The notes beneath the pieces are model-generated. The model was not told where the DNA came from. It ran no database searches and worked only from the letters and a program-made list of their open reading frames with translations. A stretch of 64,000 bases of DNA from NCBI RefSeq assembly GCF_013343715.1, contig NZ_JABUNR010000003.1, positions 124,001 to 188,000 of the forward strand, in the 5' to 3' direction. The position numbers were made by a program, and so were the translations under genes. Of the stretch, positions 37,023-50,248 are shown piece by piece (position 1 is the first letter of the stretch; the number at the start of each line of letters is the position of its first letter). The DNA comes from Mesobacillus harenae (lineage in GTDB: Bacteria; Bacillota; Bacilli; Bacillales; Cytobacillaceae).

Positions 37023-37141
37023 AATACTTGTCGTTGAAAATGATAAACACAATGATGAAGGTGCCGATCATAAGTTAAATAATTATTATTTAGCTAAGAA
37101 GGTCTTCATAGAGTGTTTGAAAACTTCATACTTTTTAAAGT

Positions 37142-37218
<77 letters not shown>

Positions 37219-37232
37219 TTACACTACATATT

Positions 37233-37259
37233 ACTCGCCACTTGCTGGCGAGTTTTTTT
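37233..37259 (+). terminator. terminator of tRNA-Arg
   Basis: ACTCGCCA (37233-37240) and TGGCGAGT (37246-37253) around CTTGC, then T7. Confidence 0.93.
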
Positions 37260-37444
37260 GCTTTCAAAAGCTCAAAGAAAAGTCCTCTCTTAGTATTATT
37301 CCCCTCCCACTTTACTCCCCACCTTTTATCGGAAGGCCAAGTTAAAGAATTTGCTACTGTGTTGAGTGTAGCGGAAGGTGCTAGACTCATCGAAATGCTT
37401 GGGCATTTCCTTCGTGCGGGTCTTACTCGAAGATGTTAAAAAAA

Positions 37445-37532
37445 TGTCCTGAGGGAGGTCGGGTCCCGAAAGACACCGAAGGCGCTTTGCGACGAGGAGG
37501 CTCCCGGACTTGCCAGCGGAAAGAGAGCAACT
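37445..37532 (-). repeat. dispersed GC-rich repeat family B, copy 2
   Basis: Contains gagggaggtcgggtcccg, then ggcgctttgcgacgaggagg, ctcccgg and ccagcggaaag. Read on the minus strand it gives ctttccgctgg and cgggagcctcctcgtcgc, the layout of family B, in the opposite orientation to 33351-33454. Similarity between the two copies is mainly at the ctttccgc edge. Confidence 0.55.
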
Positions 37533-37807
37533 GTAGCGGAGATTAACAGCCAATTTTAACAGAGCTAATTGCAAAGAGAATGTTTGAAAAGCTTGAGCCT
37601 GCTAAGATGCTTATATCCACATACGAAAGGTGCTTTTTGTTCCCTTCTTCTAATGGTTTTTTAGCTAGACTAAACTTGATCTGCAGATATAGGCAATGCT
37701 GATTAACATCAGAAAAAAACTTAAATTAATAATTCAAAAAAATTTTTTTATTCATGAATGTGAATAGATCAACATTGTAAGCGGATACAACCAATCCGAC
37801 TAATTGG

Positions 37808-37822
37808 AATTATCAAATAATT
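37808..37822. promoter_or_regulatory. candidate CodY box upstream of ilvE
   Basis: AATTATCAAATAATT matches the CodY consensus AATTTTCWGAAAATT at 12 of 15 positions. It ends 12 bp before the -35 of the ilvE promoter. CodY control of branched-chain amino acid genes is established in Bacillus; binding here is a prediction. Confidence 0.5.
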
Positions 37823-37834
37823 CACAAAAACCGG

Positions 37835-37863
37835 TTGACGAAGGGGTAAAATGAGCGTAAGAT
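37835..37863 (+). promoter_or_regulatory. SigA promoter of ilvE
   Basis: TTGACG (37835-37840), 17-bp spacer, TAAGAT (37858-37863). It leaves an untranslated leader of about 145 bases before ilvE, AT-rich, with no T-box or known riboswitch. Confidence 0.65.
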
Positions 37864-38016
37864 AGTCCTCAAATATAAAAATTTCTTTAGGTGAAACCCT
37901 AATAGACGATAGATGTAAGGGAGCGAGGGCATAAACCTTCTTGTGAAAAATTAAAATTTTTTAACCCGTTATTTTATTGGTTTAAAGCGTTTAAAGATTA
38001 AAAAGGAGTGTTTCTT

Positions 38017-38919
38017 GTGCCCGATCAATGGATTTATTTAAACGGGGAGTATGTAACAAAGGAAAACGCGAAAATCTCTGTTTATGATCATGGATTTTTA
38101 TACGGAGATGGGGTATTCGAAGGGATCCGGGTGTACAGCGGAAATATCTTTCGGATGGAAGAGCATATGGATCGGCTCTATAATTCAGCCAAATCAATTA
38201 TGCTCAGCATTCCATATTCCAAGGATGAATTTACAGCTATTGTCGTTGAAACCGTTCAAAAGAACATGATTGAAGATGCTTATATTCGTATCGTGGTGTC
38301 TCGCGGAGTTGGAGACCTCGGTCTGGACCCGAAAAAATGCAAAATAGCGAATGTGGTGATCATCGTTGAACCACTAGCCATATTCCCTAAGGAACTATAT
38401 GAAACTGGGCTGGAAATCGTGACAGTTGCAACACGGAGAAATCGTCCGGATGTTCTAAGCCCAAAAGTAAAAAGTTTAAATTACCTCAATAATGTACTGG
38501 TTAGAATTGAAGCGCATCTTGCTAATGTAAGCGAAGCCCTTATGCTAAATGATCAGGGCTATGTAGCAGAAGGCTCAGCTGACAATGTGTTTATCATTAA
38601 GGGTGATTGTTTTTATACCCCTCCAGGCTATGTTGGGGCCCTTGAAGGAATCACAAGGAATGCTGTGATTGAAATTGCAAAAGATCTGGGATATCAGGTA
38701 AAGGAAGAACCTTTTACAAGGCATGATGTTTACACGGCCGACGAAGTTTTCTTAACCGGAACAGCTGCTGAAGTTATTGCAGTTGTCAAAGTGGATGGAA
38801 GAACCATTGGTGAAGGCGAGCCAGGGGCACATACGAAAAGAATTTTGGAACAATTCAGAGAACGTGTTGTATCTGAAGGAGTTCAGGTTTATTCACAGGC
38901 AGCCTCGAACGTCAGCTAG
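38017..38919 (+). CDS. ilvE: branched-chain amino acid aminotransferase
   Basis: A 300-residue fold-type IV PLP enzyme for the last step of valine, leucine and isoleucine synthesis. WIYLNGEYVTKENAKISVYDHG and FLYGDGVFEGIRVYSGNIFRMEEH open it; the PLP lysine is in SPKVKSLNYLNNVL (about residue 150); EGSADNVFIIKG, TPPGYVGALEGITRNAV and VFLTGTAAEVIAV are PLP and substrate contacts. GTG 38017 is 8 bases after aaaggag; GTG 38008 overlaps it. D-alanine aminotransferase is the main alternative, made less likely by the ilv-leu context. Confidence 0.92.
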   Translation: MPDQWIYLNGEYVTKENAKISVYDHGFLYGDGVFEGIRVYSGNIFRMEEHMDRLYNSAKSIMLSIPYSKDEFTAIVVETVQKNMIEDAYIRIVVSRGVGDLGLDPKKCKIANVVIIVEPLAIFPKELYETGLEIVTVATRRNRPDVLSPKVKSLNYLNNVLVRIEAHLANVSEALMLNDQGYVAEGSADNVFIIKGDCFYTPPGYVGALEGITRNAVIEIAKDLGYQVKEEPFTRHDVYTADEVFLTGTAAEVIAVVKVDGRTIGEGEPGAHTKRILEQFRERVVSEGVQVYSQAASNVS

Positions 38920-38939
38920 ACTGAAAAATCGATAATGTT

Positions 38940-39232
38940 AAAAGCAACGATGAGGACAAGTAATTTCGGGAAAAGGGATCTTCAGAGAGCCGGTGGTGCT
39001 GCGAACCGGTGATACCCGCTTTGAAATGAACTCACCTCTGAGTACTGGTTTGAAAAGCGATTAGTAGAACCGGTCGGGTGGATGCACCCGTTATCAAAAC
39101 GGACAGCATAGCTGTCCATAAGTGCACGCTAATAGCGTGAAAAAGGGTGGTACCGTGGAACAGGCAAAAGAAGCCTTTTCATCCCTTGTCTTACGATTCA
39201 GTAGGCATGTGGAATGGAAAGGCTTTTTGTTT
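38940..39232 (+). ncRNA. T-box leader, tRNA-Leu responsive
   Basis: Leader between ilvE and ilvB. The T-box AGGGTGGTACCGTGG is at 39144-39158; a terminator with arms AAGCCTTTTCAT (from 39171) and the ATGGAAAGGCTT complement ends in a T-run at about 39232. In stem I, GAA (39028-39030) is followed by CTC (39031-39033) and A, so the specifier codon is CTC, leucine, as in B. subtilis ilvB. Uncharged tRNA-Leu should allow read-through into ilvBHC-leuABCD. No clear separate promoter was found, so it may be fed from ilvE. Confidence 0.92.
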
Positions 39233-39261
39233 TGAAATTTTATTTACCAGGAGGGAACTAA

Positions 39262-40976
39262 ATGTTGCAGGAAGCTGCTTTTACAGAGGCGAAGGCCAAA
39301 GCAAAGTCGATTAGCGGAGCGGAATTAATGTTGGAGGCTTTGGAGAAGGAAAACGTCGAAGTTATTTTCGGGTATCCCGGCGGTGCGGTTTTACCTATCT
39401 ACGATAAGATTTATGATTCGAAAATACTTCATGTTCTTCCCCGGCATGAACAAGGGGGCATTCATGCAGCGGAAGGCTATGCGCGTATTAGTGGAAAACC
39501 AGGGGTTGTCATTGCTACATCTGGACCTGGTGCGACAAACGTAGTTACAGGGCTGACTGATGCAATGATGGATTCTTTACCTTTAGTTGTTTTTACTGGA
39601 CAGGTAGCAACAGGTGTTATTGGAACAGATGCTTTTCAGGAAGCAGACATATTAGGGATTACAACACCCATTACAAAGTACAACTATCAGGTCAGAAACA
39701 TAGAAGATATCCCGAGGATTGTTAAAGAAGCGTTTTATATCGCCTCAAGTGGAAGGCCCGGACCAGTCGTCATTGATATTCCTAAAGATATTGCAGCGAC
39801 GATAACTGACACACCAGCAGAACAGGAGATGGATTTACCCGGTTACCAGCCAACAGTCGAGCCTAACTATCTCCAAATCAGGAAGCTGACAGAAGCGATA
39901 AGCAGAGCAAAGAAACCAGTGCTGCTCGCAGGGGCAGGAATCCTGCATGCAAAGGCTTCAGGGCTGCTAAAGGAATATGCTGAGCAGCAGCAGCTTCCAG
40001 TCGTGCATACGCTCCTTGGACTAGGAGGTTTCCCTGCGGAACACCCGCTCTTTCTAGGATTGGCAGGAATGCATGGGTGTTATACAGCCAATATGGCCCT
40101 TTACGAATGTGATCTTCTTGTTAATATTGGAGCCCGATTTGATGACCGGCTCACTGGAAATCTGCAGCATTTCGCACCAAACGCTATGATCGCCCATGTG
40201 GATATTGACCCGGCCGAAATAGGGAAGAACATTCCGACGCAGATTCCAGTTGTGGCCGACGCTGGTGAGGCTTTGAGCCAGCTGGTAAAACAGAATGGAA
40301 AACAGCCAGAGCATTCAGAATGGATGGAAAGACTCGACGGATGGAAAAAGGAATACCCATATTTCTATGATGAAGAAGCACCTAGCCTGAAGCCGCAAAA
40401 AGTAATGGAGCTTTTATATAAAAAGACAAATGGCGAGGCAATCGTGGTAACAGATGTTGGCCAGCATCAAATGTGGGCAGCACAGTATTACAAGTTCAGT
40501 AATGCGGACAGATGGGTTACATCAGGAGGCTTAGGAACGATGGGATTTGGCCTTCCAGCAAGCATTGGAGCTCAGCTAGCGGACCCTTCGGCATGTGTTA
40601 TAGCTGTTGTTGGGGACGGAGGGTTTCAAATGTCCACCCAGGAGCTAGCCGTCATCAAAGAACTTAACCTGCCAATTAAAATCGCAGTTTTCAATAACAT
40701 GGCACTAGGGATGGTACGGCAATGGCAGGAGATCTTCTATGATTCCCGCTATTCCCATAGCAAAATTCCAGTTCAGCCTTCTTTTGTAAAATTGGCTGAT
40801 GCATACGATATTAAAGGGTATGTCATCAACAATAATGAGGAAGCCGAGAAAATACTTGATGAAGTATTAAACAACAATGAGCCGGTCTTGCTGGATTTTA
40901 GAATTGAGCCTAATGAAAATGTCTATCCAATGATAGCTCCAGGAAAAGGGATTCATGAGATGGTAGGAGTGAAGAA

Positions 40977-40980
<4 letters not shown>
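39262..40980 (+). CDS. ilvB: acetolactate synthase large subunit
   Basis: A 572-residue ThDP enzyme making acetolactate and acetohydroxybutyrate. [20 protein letters not shown] and [16 protein letters not shown] hold the catalytic Glu; the ThDP/Mg motif [20 protein letters not shown] through FNN is near residue 450; FAD-binding positions are in the middle. Start ATG after gagggaa. ATGA overlap with ilvH. Confidence 0.97.
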
Positions 40981-44084
<3,104 letters not shown>

Positions 44085-44112
44085 TATTTTAATAGAAATG
44101 GAGGAGTAGACA

Positions 44113-45225
44113 ATGAAAAAAAGAATCGCAGTCTTGCCTGGCGATGGAGTTGGGAAAGAAGTGGCCAGAGGGGCTATTGAAGTTCTGCAGGCCGTCGGCG
44201 AAAGGTTTGGACACCAGTTTTACTTCTCCTATGGAAGAATTGGCGGCGTGTCAATTGACCAAGATGGTACTCCACTTCCAGATGAAACAATTGAACTATG
44301 TAAAGACAGTGATGCTGTACTATTAGGTGCAGTAGGAGGGCCAAAGTGGGATAGCCTTCCAGGGCATCTTCGTCCAGAAAAGGGCCTGCTTAAGATCAGA
44401 AAAGAGTTAAATTTATATGCCAACCTTAGGCCAACTAGTTATTATCCCAGCTTGGCAGATTCATCCCCTCTTCGTAAAGAAATTATTGAGGGTGTGGATA
44501 TCTTAATGGTCCGCGAACTTTGCGGAGGCCTGTATTTTGGTAAGCCGAGTGAAAGAAGGCAGCAGGGAGATAAGGAAACTGTTGTTGATACACTTTATTA
44601 CGAGAAGACAGAAATGGAAAGAGTTATTCGCCTGGCATTTGAGCTAGCGGAAAAACGCAGCAAAAAGGTCACTTCTGTTGATAAAGCCAATGTATTAGAA
44701 TCAAGCCGAATGTGGCGGGAGACAGCAGAGGAAGTGGCTAAGGACTTCCCTGAAGTAGCGCTTGAACACATGCTTGTTGATAATGCAGCCATGCAAATGA
44801 TTAAGAATCCACGACAGTTTGACGTCGTTGTTACGGAGAATATGTTTGGAGATATTTTAAGTGATGAAGCTTCTGTTTTAACAGGCTCACTTGGAATGCT
44901 TCCTTCTGCCAGTATCTCTACAGATGGTCCATACTTATATGAGCCAATTCATGGATCGGCTCCTGATATTGAAGGCAAGAATATTGCGAATCCGATTGCG
45001 ATGATTCTTTCAGCTGCAATGATGCTGCGCATATCCTTTGGTTTAGAGCAAGAAGCAGAGGCTGTAGAAAATGCTGTTAAAGAAGTACTTGAAGGTGGCG
45101 GCCGAACGAGCGATATCGCAGCGAAAGGCAAGAAAAACGTATCAACTACAGAAATGGTAGAAGAAATTAAGGCTACTATTTTGGATAACGAAGCCATCTT
45201 GAATATCATGGGTGCTTACGCATAA
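44113..45225 (+). CDS. leuB: 3-isopropylmalate dehydrogenase
   Basis: A 370-residue NAD-dependent oxidative decarboxylase. [19 protein letters not shown] opens it; [32 protein letters not shown] and [16 protein letters not shown] hold substrate-binding Arg residues; [21 protein letters not shown] has the metal Asp pair and [17 protein letters not shown] the NAD motif. 28 bp after leuA with gaggag. Confidence 0.97.
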   Translation: MKKRIAVLPGDGVGKEVARGAIEVLQAVGERFGHQFYFSYGRIGGVSIDQDGTPLPDETIELCKDSDAVLLGAVGGPKWDSLPGHLRPEKGLLKIRKELNLYANLRPTSYYPSLADSSPLRKEIIEGVDILMVRELCGGLYFGKPSERRQQGDKETVVDTLYYEKTEMERVIRLAFELAEKRSKKVTSVDKANVLESSRMWRETAEEVAKDFPEVALEHMLVDNAAMQMIKNPRQFDVVVTENMFGDILSDEASVLTGSLGMLPSASISTDGPYLYEPIHGSAPDIEGKNIANPIAMILSAAMMLRISFGLEQEAEAVENAVKEVLEGGGRTSDIAAKGKKNVSTTEMVEEIKATILDNEAILNIMGAYA

Positions 45226-45285
45226 ATTTTCAGCGGAAATATTAAAGATAATGCTTGCCGAACATTCGGAGACAGGGGGGAGACA

Positions 45286-46695
45286 ATGGGAAAATCGATC
45301 ATTGATAAAATCTGGGAACAGCATGTTGTTTATAAGGAAGAAGGAAAACCTGATCTGCTCTATATTGACTTACATTTAGTACATGAGGTCACTTCTCCGC
45401 AGGCTTTTTCGGGATTAAGAATGAAAAACCGCACGGTCAGACGTCCTGATAAAACATTTGCAACAATGGACCACAATGTTCCAACGGTTAACCGCTATGA
45501 CATAAAGGACCCTGTTGCAAAAAACCAGATGGAAGCATTAAGGAAAAACTGTTCAGAGTTCGGCGTCCCACTAGCAGATTTAACAAGTGCTGAACAGGGG
45601 ATCGTCCATGTTATCGGGCCAGAACTGGGTTTAACCAAACCAGGTATGACAATTGTTTGCGGTGATAGCCATACTTCAACACACGGTGCATTTGGCGCAT
45701 TGGCTTTTGGAATTGGAACAAGTGAAGTCGAGCATGTGCTTGCTACTCAAACCTTATGGCAGACAAAACCGAAAACCCTTAAGCTTCAAATTGATGGAAA
45801 GCTTGGTGTTGGTGTAAGTGCTAAAGATGTCATCTTATATGTCCTATCCAAATATGGAATTAAGTTTGGAACCGGCCATGTGATTGAGTTTTGTGGTGAA
45901 GTAATTGAAAGCATGTCGATGGAAGAACGAATGACAGTCTGTAACATGTCCATTGAAGGTGGAGCAAAGGCAGGCTTAGTGAGTCCGGACGAAACTACTT
46001 TCGCGTACATCGATGGAAGAAAATATGCGCCTCAAGCTGATGAAATGGAAAGCTGGAAGTCAAGATGGAAAGAACTGGCCTCTGATGAAGATGCTGTATA
46101 CGACCGAGTGATTGTCATTGATGGCAGCGAGATCGCTCCAATGGTTAGCTGGGGTACAAACCCATCTATGACAGCTCCTGTAACCGGCCGTGTACCGTAC
46201 TTAAGTGAAACAAAAAGTGAAACCGAGAAAAAATCAATTGAGAGTGCTCTTGCCTATATGGGATTAGATGAGGGTCAGCAAATAGAAGATATTAAGATTC
46301 AAAAGGTCTTTATCGGTTCTTGTACAAATTCACGTCTAGAAGACCTACGTGCAGCTGCTGAAATTGTTAAAGGCAAGTCCGTACATGAAGGAGTTAGCGC
46401 AATTGTTGTTCCAGGATCACAGCAGGTCAAAAAGCTTGCTGAAGCGGAAGGGCTTGATCAAGTCTTTTTGAGTGCCGGTTTTGAATGGCGGGAATCTGGC
46501 TGCAGTATGTGCCTGAGCATGAACGATGATATTGTCCCTGCAGGAGAACACTGCGCATCAACTTCCAACCGCAATTTTGAAGGGCGGCAGGGGTCAGGGG
46601 CACGAACCCACCTAGTTAGTCCAGAAATGGCTGCAGCAGCTGCTGTGTATGGAAACTTTGTTGATGTTCGCAGACTGTCACCAGCAGTTGTATAA
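45286..46695 (+). CDS. leuC: 3-isopropylmalate dehydratase large subunit
   Basis: A 469-residue aconitase-family subunit; with LeuD isomerises 2- to 3-isopropylmalate. The [4Fe-4S] cysteines are in [14 protein letters not shown] and [10 protein letters not shown]; substrate and active-site residues in [28 protein letters not shown] and [12 protein letters not shown]. aggggggag precedes the ATG. Confidence 0.97.
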   Translation: MGKSIIDKIWEQHVVYKEEGKPDLLYIDLHLVHEVTSPQAFSGLRMKNRTVRRPDKTFATMDHNVPTVNRYDIKDPVAKNQMEALRKNCSEFGVPLADLTSAEQGIVHVIGPELGLTKPGMTIVCGDSHTSTHGAFGALAFGIGTSEVEHVLATQTLWQTKPKTLKLQIDGKLGVGVSAKDVILYVLSKYGIKFGTGHVIEFCGEVIESMSMEERMTVCNMSIEGGAKAGLVSPDETTFAYIDGRKYAPQADEMESWKSRWKELASDEDAVYDRVIVIDGSEIAPMVSWGTNPSMTAPVTGRVPYLSETKSETEKKSIESALAYMGLDEGQQIEDIKIQKVFIGSCTNSRLEDLRAAAEIVKGKSVHEGVSAIVVPGSQQVKKLAEAEGLDQVFLSAGFEWRESGCSMCLSMNDDIVPAGEHCASTSNRNFEGRQGSGARTHLVSPEMAAAAAVYGNFVDVRRLSPAVV

Positions 46696-46772
46696 ACTAC
46701 ATTCCCTATTATAATGCAATAGGATCATTCATGTTGTTATTCAGTGTGTAGTTTTATAGAAGGGAGACAAAG

Positions 46773-47363
46773 ATGGCTGGATTTAAGGAATATACAGGAA
46801 AAACTGTTGGAATGGATAGAACTAATGTAGATACAGATCAAATTATTCCAAAGCAATTTTTAAAAAGAATCGAAAAGACTGGCTTTGGAGAATTTCTTTT
46901 TTATGACTGGCGCTATAAATCTAATGGAGAATTAAATCCGGAATTTGAATTAAATCTCCCTGAAAATCAAGGTGCTACCATTTTAGTCACGAATGAAAAC
47001 TTTGGCTGTGGGTCTTCAAGAGAGCACGCACCCTGGGCTCTGCTAGACTTTGGCTTTCAAGTTATAATTGCTCCTTCTTTTGCAGATATCTTTTATCAAA
47101 ACTGTCTAAAGAATGGGATTTTGCCAATTGTCTTAAGTGAGCAAAAGGTACAAAGCCTGCTTGAACGCTCCAAAAACCAGCCATATACATTAACCGTTTC
47201 CCTGGAAAGGCAAACTGTAAGTGATGAAGAGGGCTTAAACGAATCATTCGAGATTCACCCCTACTGGAAAAAACTTTTGATAAACGGCTGGGATGAAATT
47301 GAAATTACTCTTAAGCTGGATGAACAAATAAAACTGCATGAAGAGCTTCAATTAAATAAGTAG
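46773..47363 (+). CDS. leuD: 3-isopropylmalate dehydratase small subunit
   Basis: A 196-residue swivelling subunit of isopropylmalate isomerase. DRTNVDTDQIIPKQFLKRI and NFGCGSSREHAPWALLDFGF are the signature segments; ADIFYQNCLKNGILPI follows. Last gene of the ilv-leu run, ending at a terminator at 47369. Confidence 0.96.
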   Translation: MAGFKEYTGKTVGMDRTNVDTDQIIPKQFLKRIEKTGFGEFLFYDWRYKSNGELNPEFELNLPENQGATILVTNENFGCGSSREHAPWALLDFGFQVIIAPSFADIFYQNCLKNGILPIVLSEQKVQSLLERSKNQPYTLTVSLERQTVSDEEGLNESFEIHPYWKKLLINGWDEIEITLKLDEQIKLHEELQLNK

Positions 47364-47368
47364 AACAG

Positions 47369-47397
47369 AGATTCACAGGTTATCTGTGAATCTTTTT
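47369..47397 (+). terminator. terminator of ilv-leu operon
   Basis: AGATTCACAG (47369-47378) and CTGTGAATCT (47384-47393) around GTTAT, then TTTT. Confidence 0.92.
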
Positions 47398-47456
47398 GTA
47401 TTTGATCTAATTCATGCTAAACTAACCTCATCCATTCTTCAGAAGGCGGTATAAGC

Positions 47457-48479
47457 ATGAAAAATGACCAAAACAAACAGGATAATGTCATCCTTTTTCC
47501 AGACCTCGACAGGCGCCTGATGGCAAAGGGGCTGGACCTGCTTCAGCAGAAAAAGTATAAAGAAGCAATCCGGCTGCTAGAACAAGCGCTTGAATTCGAT
47601 AGCGGCAATGCGGATGTTTATACCGGTTTGATTCTGGCAAACTTTGAATCTGGCCGGCTTAACGAAGCTAGACAATTTGCAGATGAAATGCTTAATAAAG
47701 GAATAGGCGATTATTTTCAAGTGGCAGATTTGTACATCATGATCCTTATTCAGCTGAACCAATTTGAAGAAGTGATTACAACAATTGAAGTTTTATTACA
47801 GGAACATAAGGTTCCTGCAGAAAAATTTGAACATTTCACAAAAATGCTTCACTATTGCCGCAAGATGGCAAAGGAGAAACCAGCTTACAAACAAGAAGAA
47901 CAGCACCCCATGGAGGAGCAGGAAAATGAATTGGAGCTGCTTTCAAGCATGGATCCTAATGAGCAGGTTCTTTTTGCAGCCCGCTTGGCCAATGAAAACA
48001 TTAGGCCCTATGTTAATGAATTGAAAAAGCTAATGGAAGCTGAAGATGGACACCCTTTTCAAAAAACTTTATTTATAAATATTTTAAGAGAGCAGGAATA
48101 TGACAAAGAAATTGTGCTTTCGAAGTTAGGGCGAACTGAGACGGTCATTCCTGCAAATCTTCCTGAACTTAAGGATATGGAAAGTCTAAGGGAAGTGATT
48201 AAGCTGCTAAGCGAGGTAGTGGAAAATGAAAATCCGGTTTTATACGAAAGCATAAAGAGCCTCGTTGAGAGAAATTACTTTATTATGTATCCTTTTGAAT
48301 TGGAACCAAAAGACTCTAGGGTGCTGGCTGCAGCCTTCCATTATATTGCCGGACTTTATTTTGGAATGGAAGATACCCCTGGATCTACAGCCGACTTGTA
48401 CGGGGCCGACTATATTCTTGTAGAAAAGGCGATTAACCTCATAAGAAGGTTAGAAGAAATTTCTTATCCGAATATATAG
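47457..48479 (+). CDS. ysoA: tetratricopeptide-repeat protein YsoA
   Basis: A 340-residue soluble protein. Residues about 20-90 form TPR helices (GLDLLQQKKYKEAIRLLEQA, ADVYTGLILANFESGRLNEA), continuing with a third unit near 85-110. The C-terminal half is acidic and helical without a known enzymatic motif. Probably a protein-interaction scaffold. Position between leuD and tig matches B. subtilis ysoA. A possible promoter is TTGTAT-N16-TAAACT (47396-47423), partly within the leuD terminator. Confidence 0.82.
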   Translation: MKNDQNKQDNVILFPDLDRRLMAKGLDLLQQKKYKEAIRLLEQALEFDSGNADVYTGLILANFESGRLNEARQFADEMLNKGIGDYFQVADLYIMILIQLNQFEEVITTIEVLLQEHKVPAEKFEHFTKMLHYCRKMAKEKPAYKQEEQHPMEEQENELELLSSMDPNEQVLFAARLANENIRPYVNELKKLMEAEDGHPFQKTLFINILREQEYDKEIVLSKLGRTETVIPANLPELKDMESLREVIKLLSEVVENENPVLYESIKSLVERNYFIMYPFELEPKDSRVLAAAFHYIAGLYFGMEDTPGSTADLYGADYILVEKAINLIRRLEEISYPNI

Positions 48480-48488
48480 GCTTCTCAG

Positions 48489-48516
48489 TTGAAAGAAAAC
48501 CAACCTGTGTTATAAT
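48489..48516 (+). promoter_or_regulatory. SigA promoter of tig
   Basis: TTGAAA (48489-48494), 16-bp spacer, TATAAT (48511-48516), leaving a leader of about 110 bases. Confidence 0.8.
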
Positions 48517-48631
48517 GTAGTGGTTGCATTATGTAAAAAATTATATTTTACATTTAAATTGGGTATTGCTTACATAACAAAGCATATTCATCATCGAATG
48601 AAAATGACAATAGATTGTTGGAGGGAAATGT

Positions 48632-49918
48632 ATGTCTGCAAATTGGGAAAAGTTAGAAGGGAACCAAGGGGTTCTTACAATTGAAGTAAGTGCGGAGAAG
48701 GTTAATGAAGGCCTTGACGCTGCTTTTAAAAAAGTAGTAAAAACTATTAATGTACCAGGATTCCGTAAAGGGAAAATGCCGCGCGGTATGTTTGAAAAGC
48801 GTTTTGGTGTAGAATCGCTTTACCAGGACGCCATCGATATCCTGCTTCCAGATGCTTATGCTAATGCGATTGATGAAACGGGTATTGAACCAGTTGACCG
48901 CCCTGAAATTGATGTTGAACAAATCGAAAAGGGCCAAAGCTTAATTGTTAAAGCAAAGGTTACTGTTAAGCCTGAGGTAAAGCTTGGCGAATATAAAGGA
49001 CTCGAAGTAGAAGCCTTTGACACGAATGTTACAGATGAAGATATTGAAGCAGAATTAAAGACTATGCAAGAGCGTCAGGCTGAGCTTGTTGTGAAAGAAG
49101 AAGGCACAGCTGAAAACGGCGATACTGTTGTACTTGATTTTGAAGGCTTTGTTGATGGTGAAGCGTTCGAAGGCGGACAAGCTGAGAACCATACACTTGA
49201 GCTTGGATCTGGGTCATTCATTCCTGGCTTTGAAGAGCAGTTAGTTGGAACAGCTGCTGGAGAAGAGAAGGAAGTAGAAGTAACTTTCCCTGAAGAATAC
49301 CATGCAGCTGAGCTAGCTGGTAAACCTGCTGTATTCAAAGTGAAACTTCATGAAATAAAAACAAAACAACTTCCAGAGCTTGATGATGAGTTTGCAAAAG
49401 ACGTTGAGGAAGATGTAGAAACTCTTGACGCACTTAAAGAGAAAATCAAGACTCGTCTTGTGGAAAGCAAGAATCAAGAAGCTGAACATCATGTACGTGA
49501 TACTGTTGTTGAAAAAGCAGCAGAGAATGCTGAAATCGACGTTCCTTCCGCTATGGTAGATACAGAAATTGACCGCATGATGAGTGAATTCGAACAGCGT
49601 CTTCAAATGCAGGGCATGAATCTTGACCTTTACTTCCAGTTCTCTGGACAAGATCAAAATGCACTTCGCGAACAAATGAAAGAAGATGCGGAGAAACGTG
49701 TTCGTGTAAACTTAACATTAGAGGCAATTGCAAAAGCTGAAAACGTTGAAGCTTCAGATGAAGATGTCAATGCTGAGCTTGAGAAAATGGCTGAAATGTA
49801 TAATATGTCTATTGAAGACATCAAAAAGGCACTTGGCAGCCTTGAGGGAGTTAAGGGAGATCTTCAATTGAGAAAAGCAATTGATTTTCTTGTAGATAAC
49901 AGCAAAACTGTTGCATAA
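48632..49918 (+). CDS. tig: trigger factor
   Basis: A 428-residue ribosome-bound chaperone with prolyl isomerase activity. The ribosome-docking signature is [19 protein letters not shown] (about 42-60); the FKBP-type PPIase domain spans about 160-245 ([36 protein letters not shown]), and the C-terminal arms form the substrate cradle. Full length. ggaggg upstream. Confidence 0.97.
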   Translation: MSANWEKLEGNQGVLTIEVSAEKVNEGLDAAFKKVVKTINVPGFRKGKMPRGMFEKRFGVESLYQDAIDILLPDAYANAIDETGIEPVDRPEIDVEQIEKGQSLIVKAKVTVKPEVKLGEYKGLEVEAFDTNVTDEDIEAELKTMQERQAELVVKEEGTAENGDTVVLDFEGFVDGEAFEGGQAENHTLELGSGSFIPGFEEQLVGTAAGEEKEVEVTFPEEYHAAELAGKPAVFKVKLHEIKTKQLPELDDEFAKDVEEDVETLDALKEKIKTRLVESKNQEAEHHVRDTVVEKAAENAEIDVPSAMVDTEIDRMMSEFEQRLQMQGMNLDLYFQFSGQDQNALREQMKEDAEKRVRVNLTLEAIAKAENVEASDEDVNAELEKMAEMYNMSIEDIKKALGSLEGVKGDLQLRKAIDFLVDNSKTVA

Positions 49919-49933
49919 TATAAGTAGTAACTT

Positions 49934-49970
49934 AAAACAAGGCGCGATATCTAATCGTGCCTTGTTTTAT
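49934..49970 (+). terminator. terminator of tig
   Basis: 15-bp arms AAAACAAGGCGCGAT (49934-49948) and ATCGTGCCTTGTTTT (49954-49968) with one G-T pair. Confidence 0.9.
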
Positions 49971-50248
49971 ACCATAAAAACCAATATTATGCCGTATAAA
50001 ATTTTTTATCAATTTGGATTCTCTGGATTTAAGTGCACGATTTATGGTTAAGCTTAGTGAGTACATATGTTTCAAATGCGGATCATAAAAGTTCTTTAGG
50101 CGAAGAGTTATTATTACCAGTCCAATGGCAAAATATGATACAATCCAATACATAACTGTAAGAGTAAGAGTGAAAATAAACCTATTTGTTCATTTGCTTA
50201 TGATCCGTAGCTTTATATATCGAAGAAGTTTTTTCAAGGGGTGAAGGC
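49971..50248. other. tig-clpX intergenic region
   Basis: No convincing gene. A -10-like TACAAT (50139-50144) with TTACCA 19 bases before it (50114-50119) may be the clpX promoter; the spacing is long. A minus-strand frame (49932-50153) is discussed under rejected items. Confidence 0.4.

Larger units (their letters stand above)
37260..37834. other. non-coding gap between tRNA-Arg and the ilvE promoter
   Basis: About 575 bp without a supportable gene. It holds the family B repeat at 37445-37532 and, before it, a small inverted repeat AAATGC/GCATTT near 37393-37410. From 37600 to 37800 it is plain AT-rich sequence. The frames that cross it have no Shine-Dalgarno. Confidence 0.5.

Noticed and set aside
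37260..37540. Possible CRISPR-like or mobile element remnant near tRNA-Arg
   Set aside because: tRNA genes are integration sites, so I looked for an integrase, attachment-site duplication of the tRNA end and spaced repeats; none was found, only a family B repeat.
49932..50153. 73-residue minus-strand frame with one TM segment between tig and clpX
   Set aside because: No Shine-Dalgarno before its ATG, and its last residues are encoded by the tig terminator hairpin; I know of no homologue there. It could be revisited if conserved in relatives.
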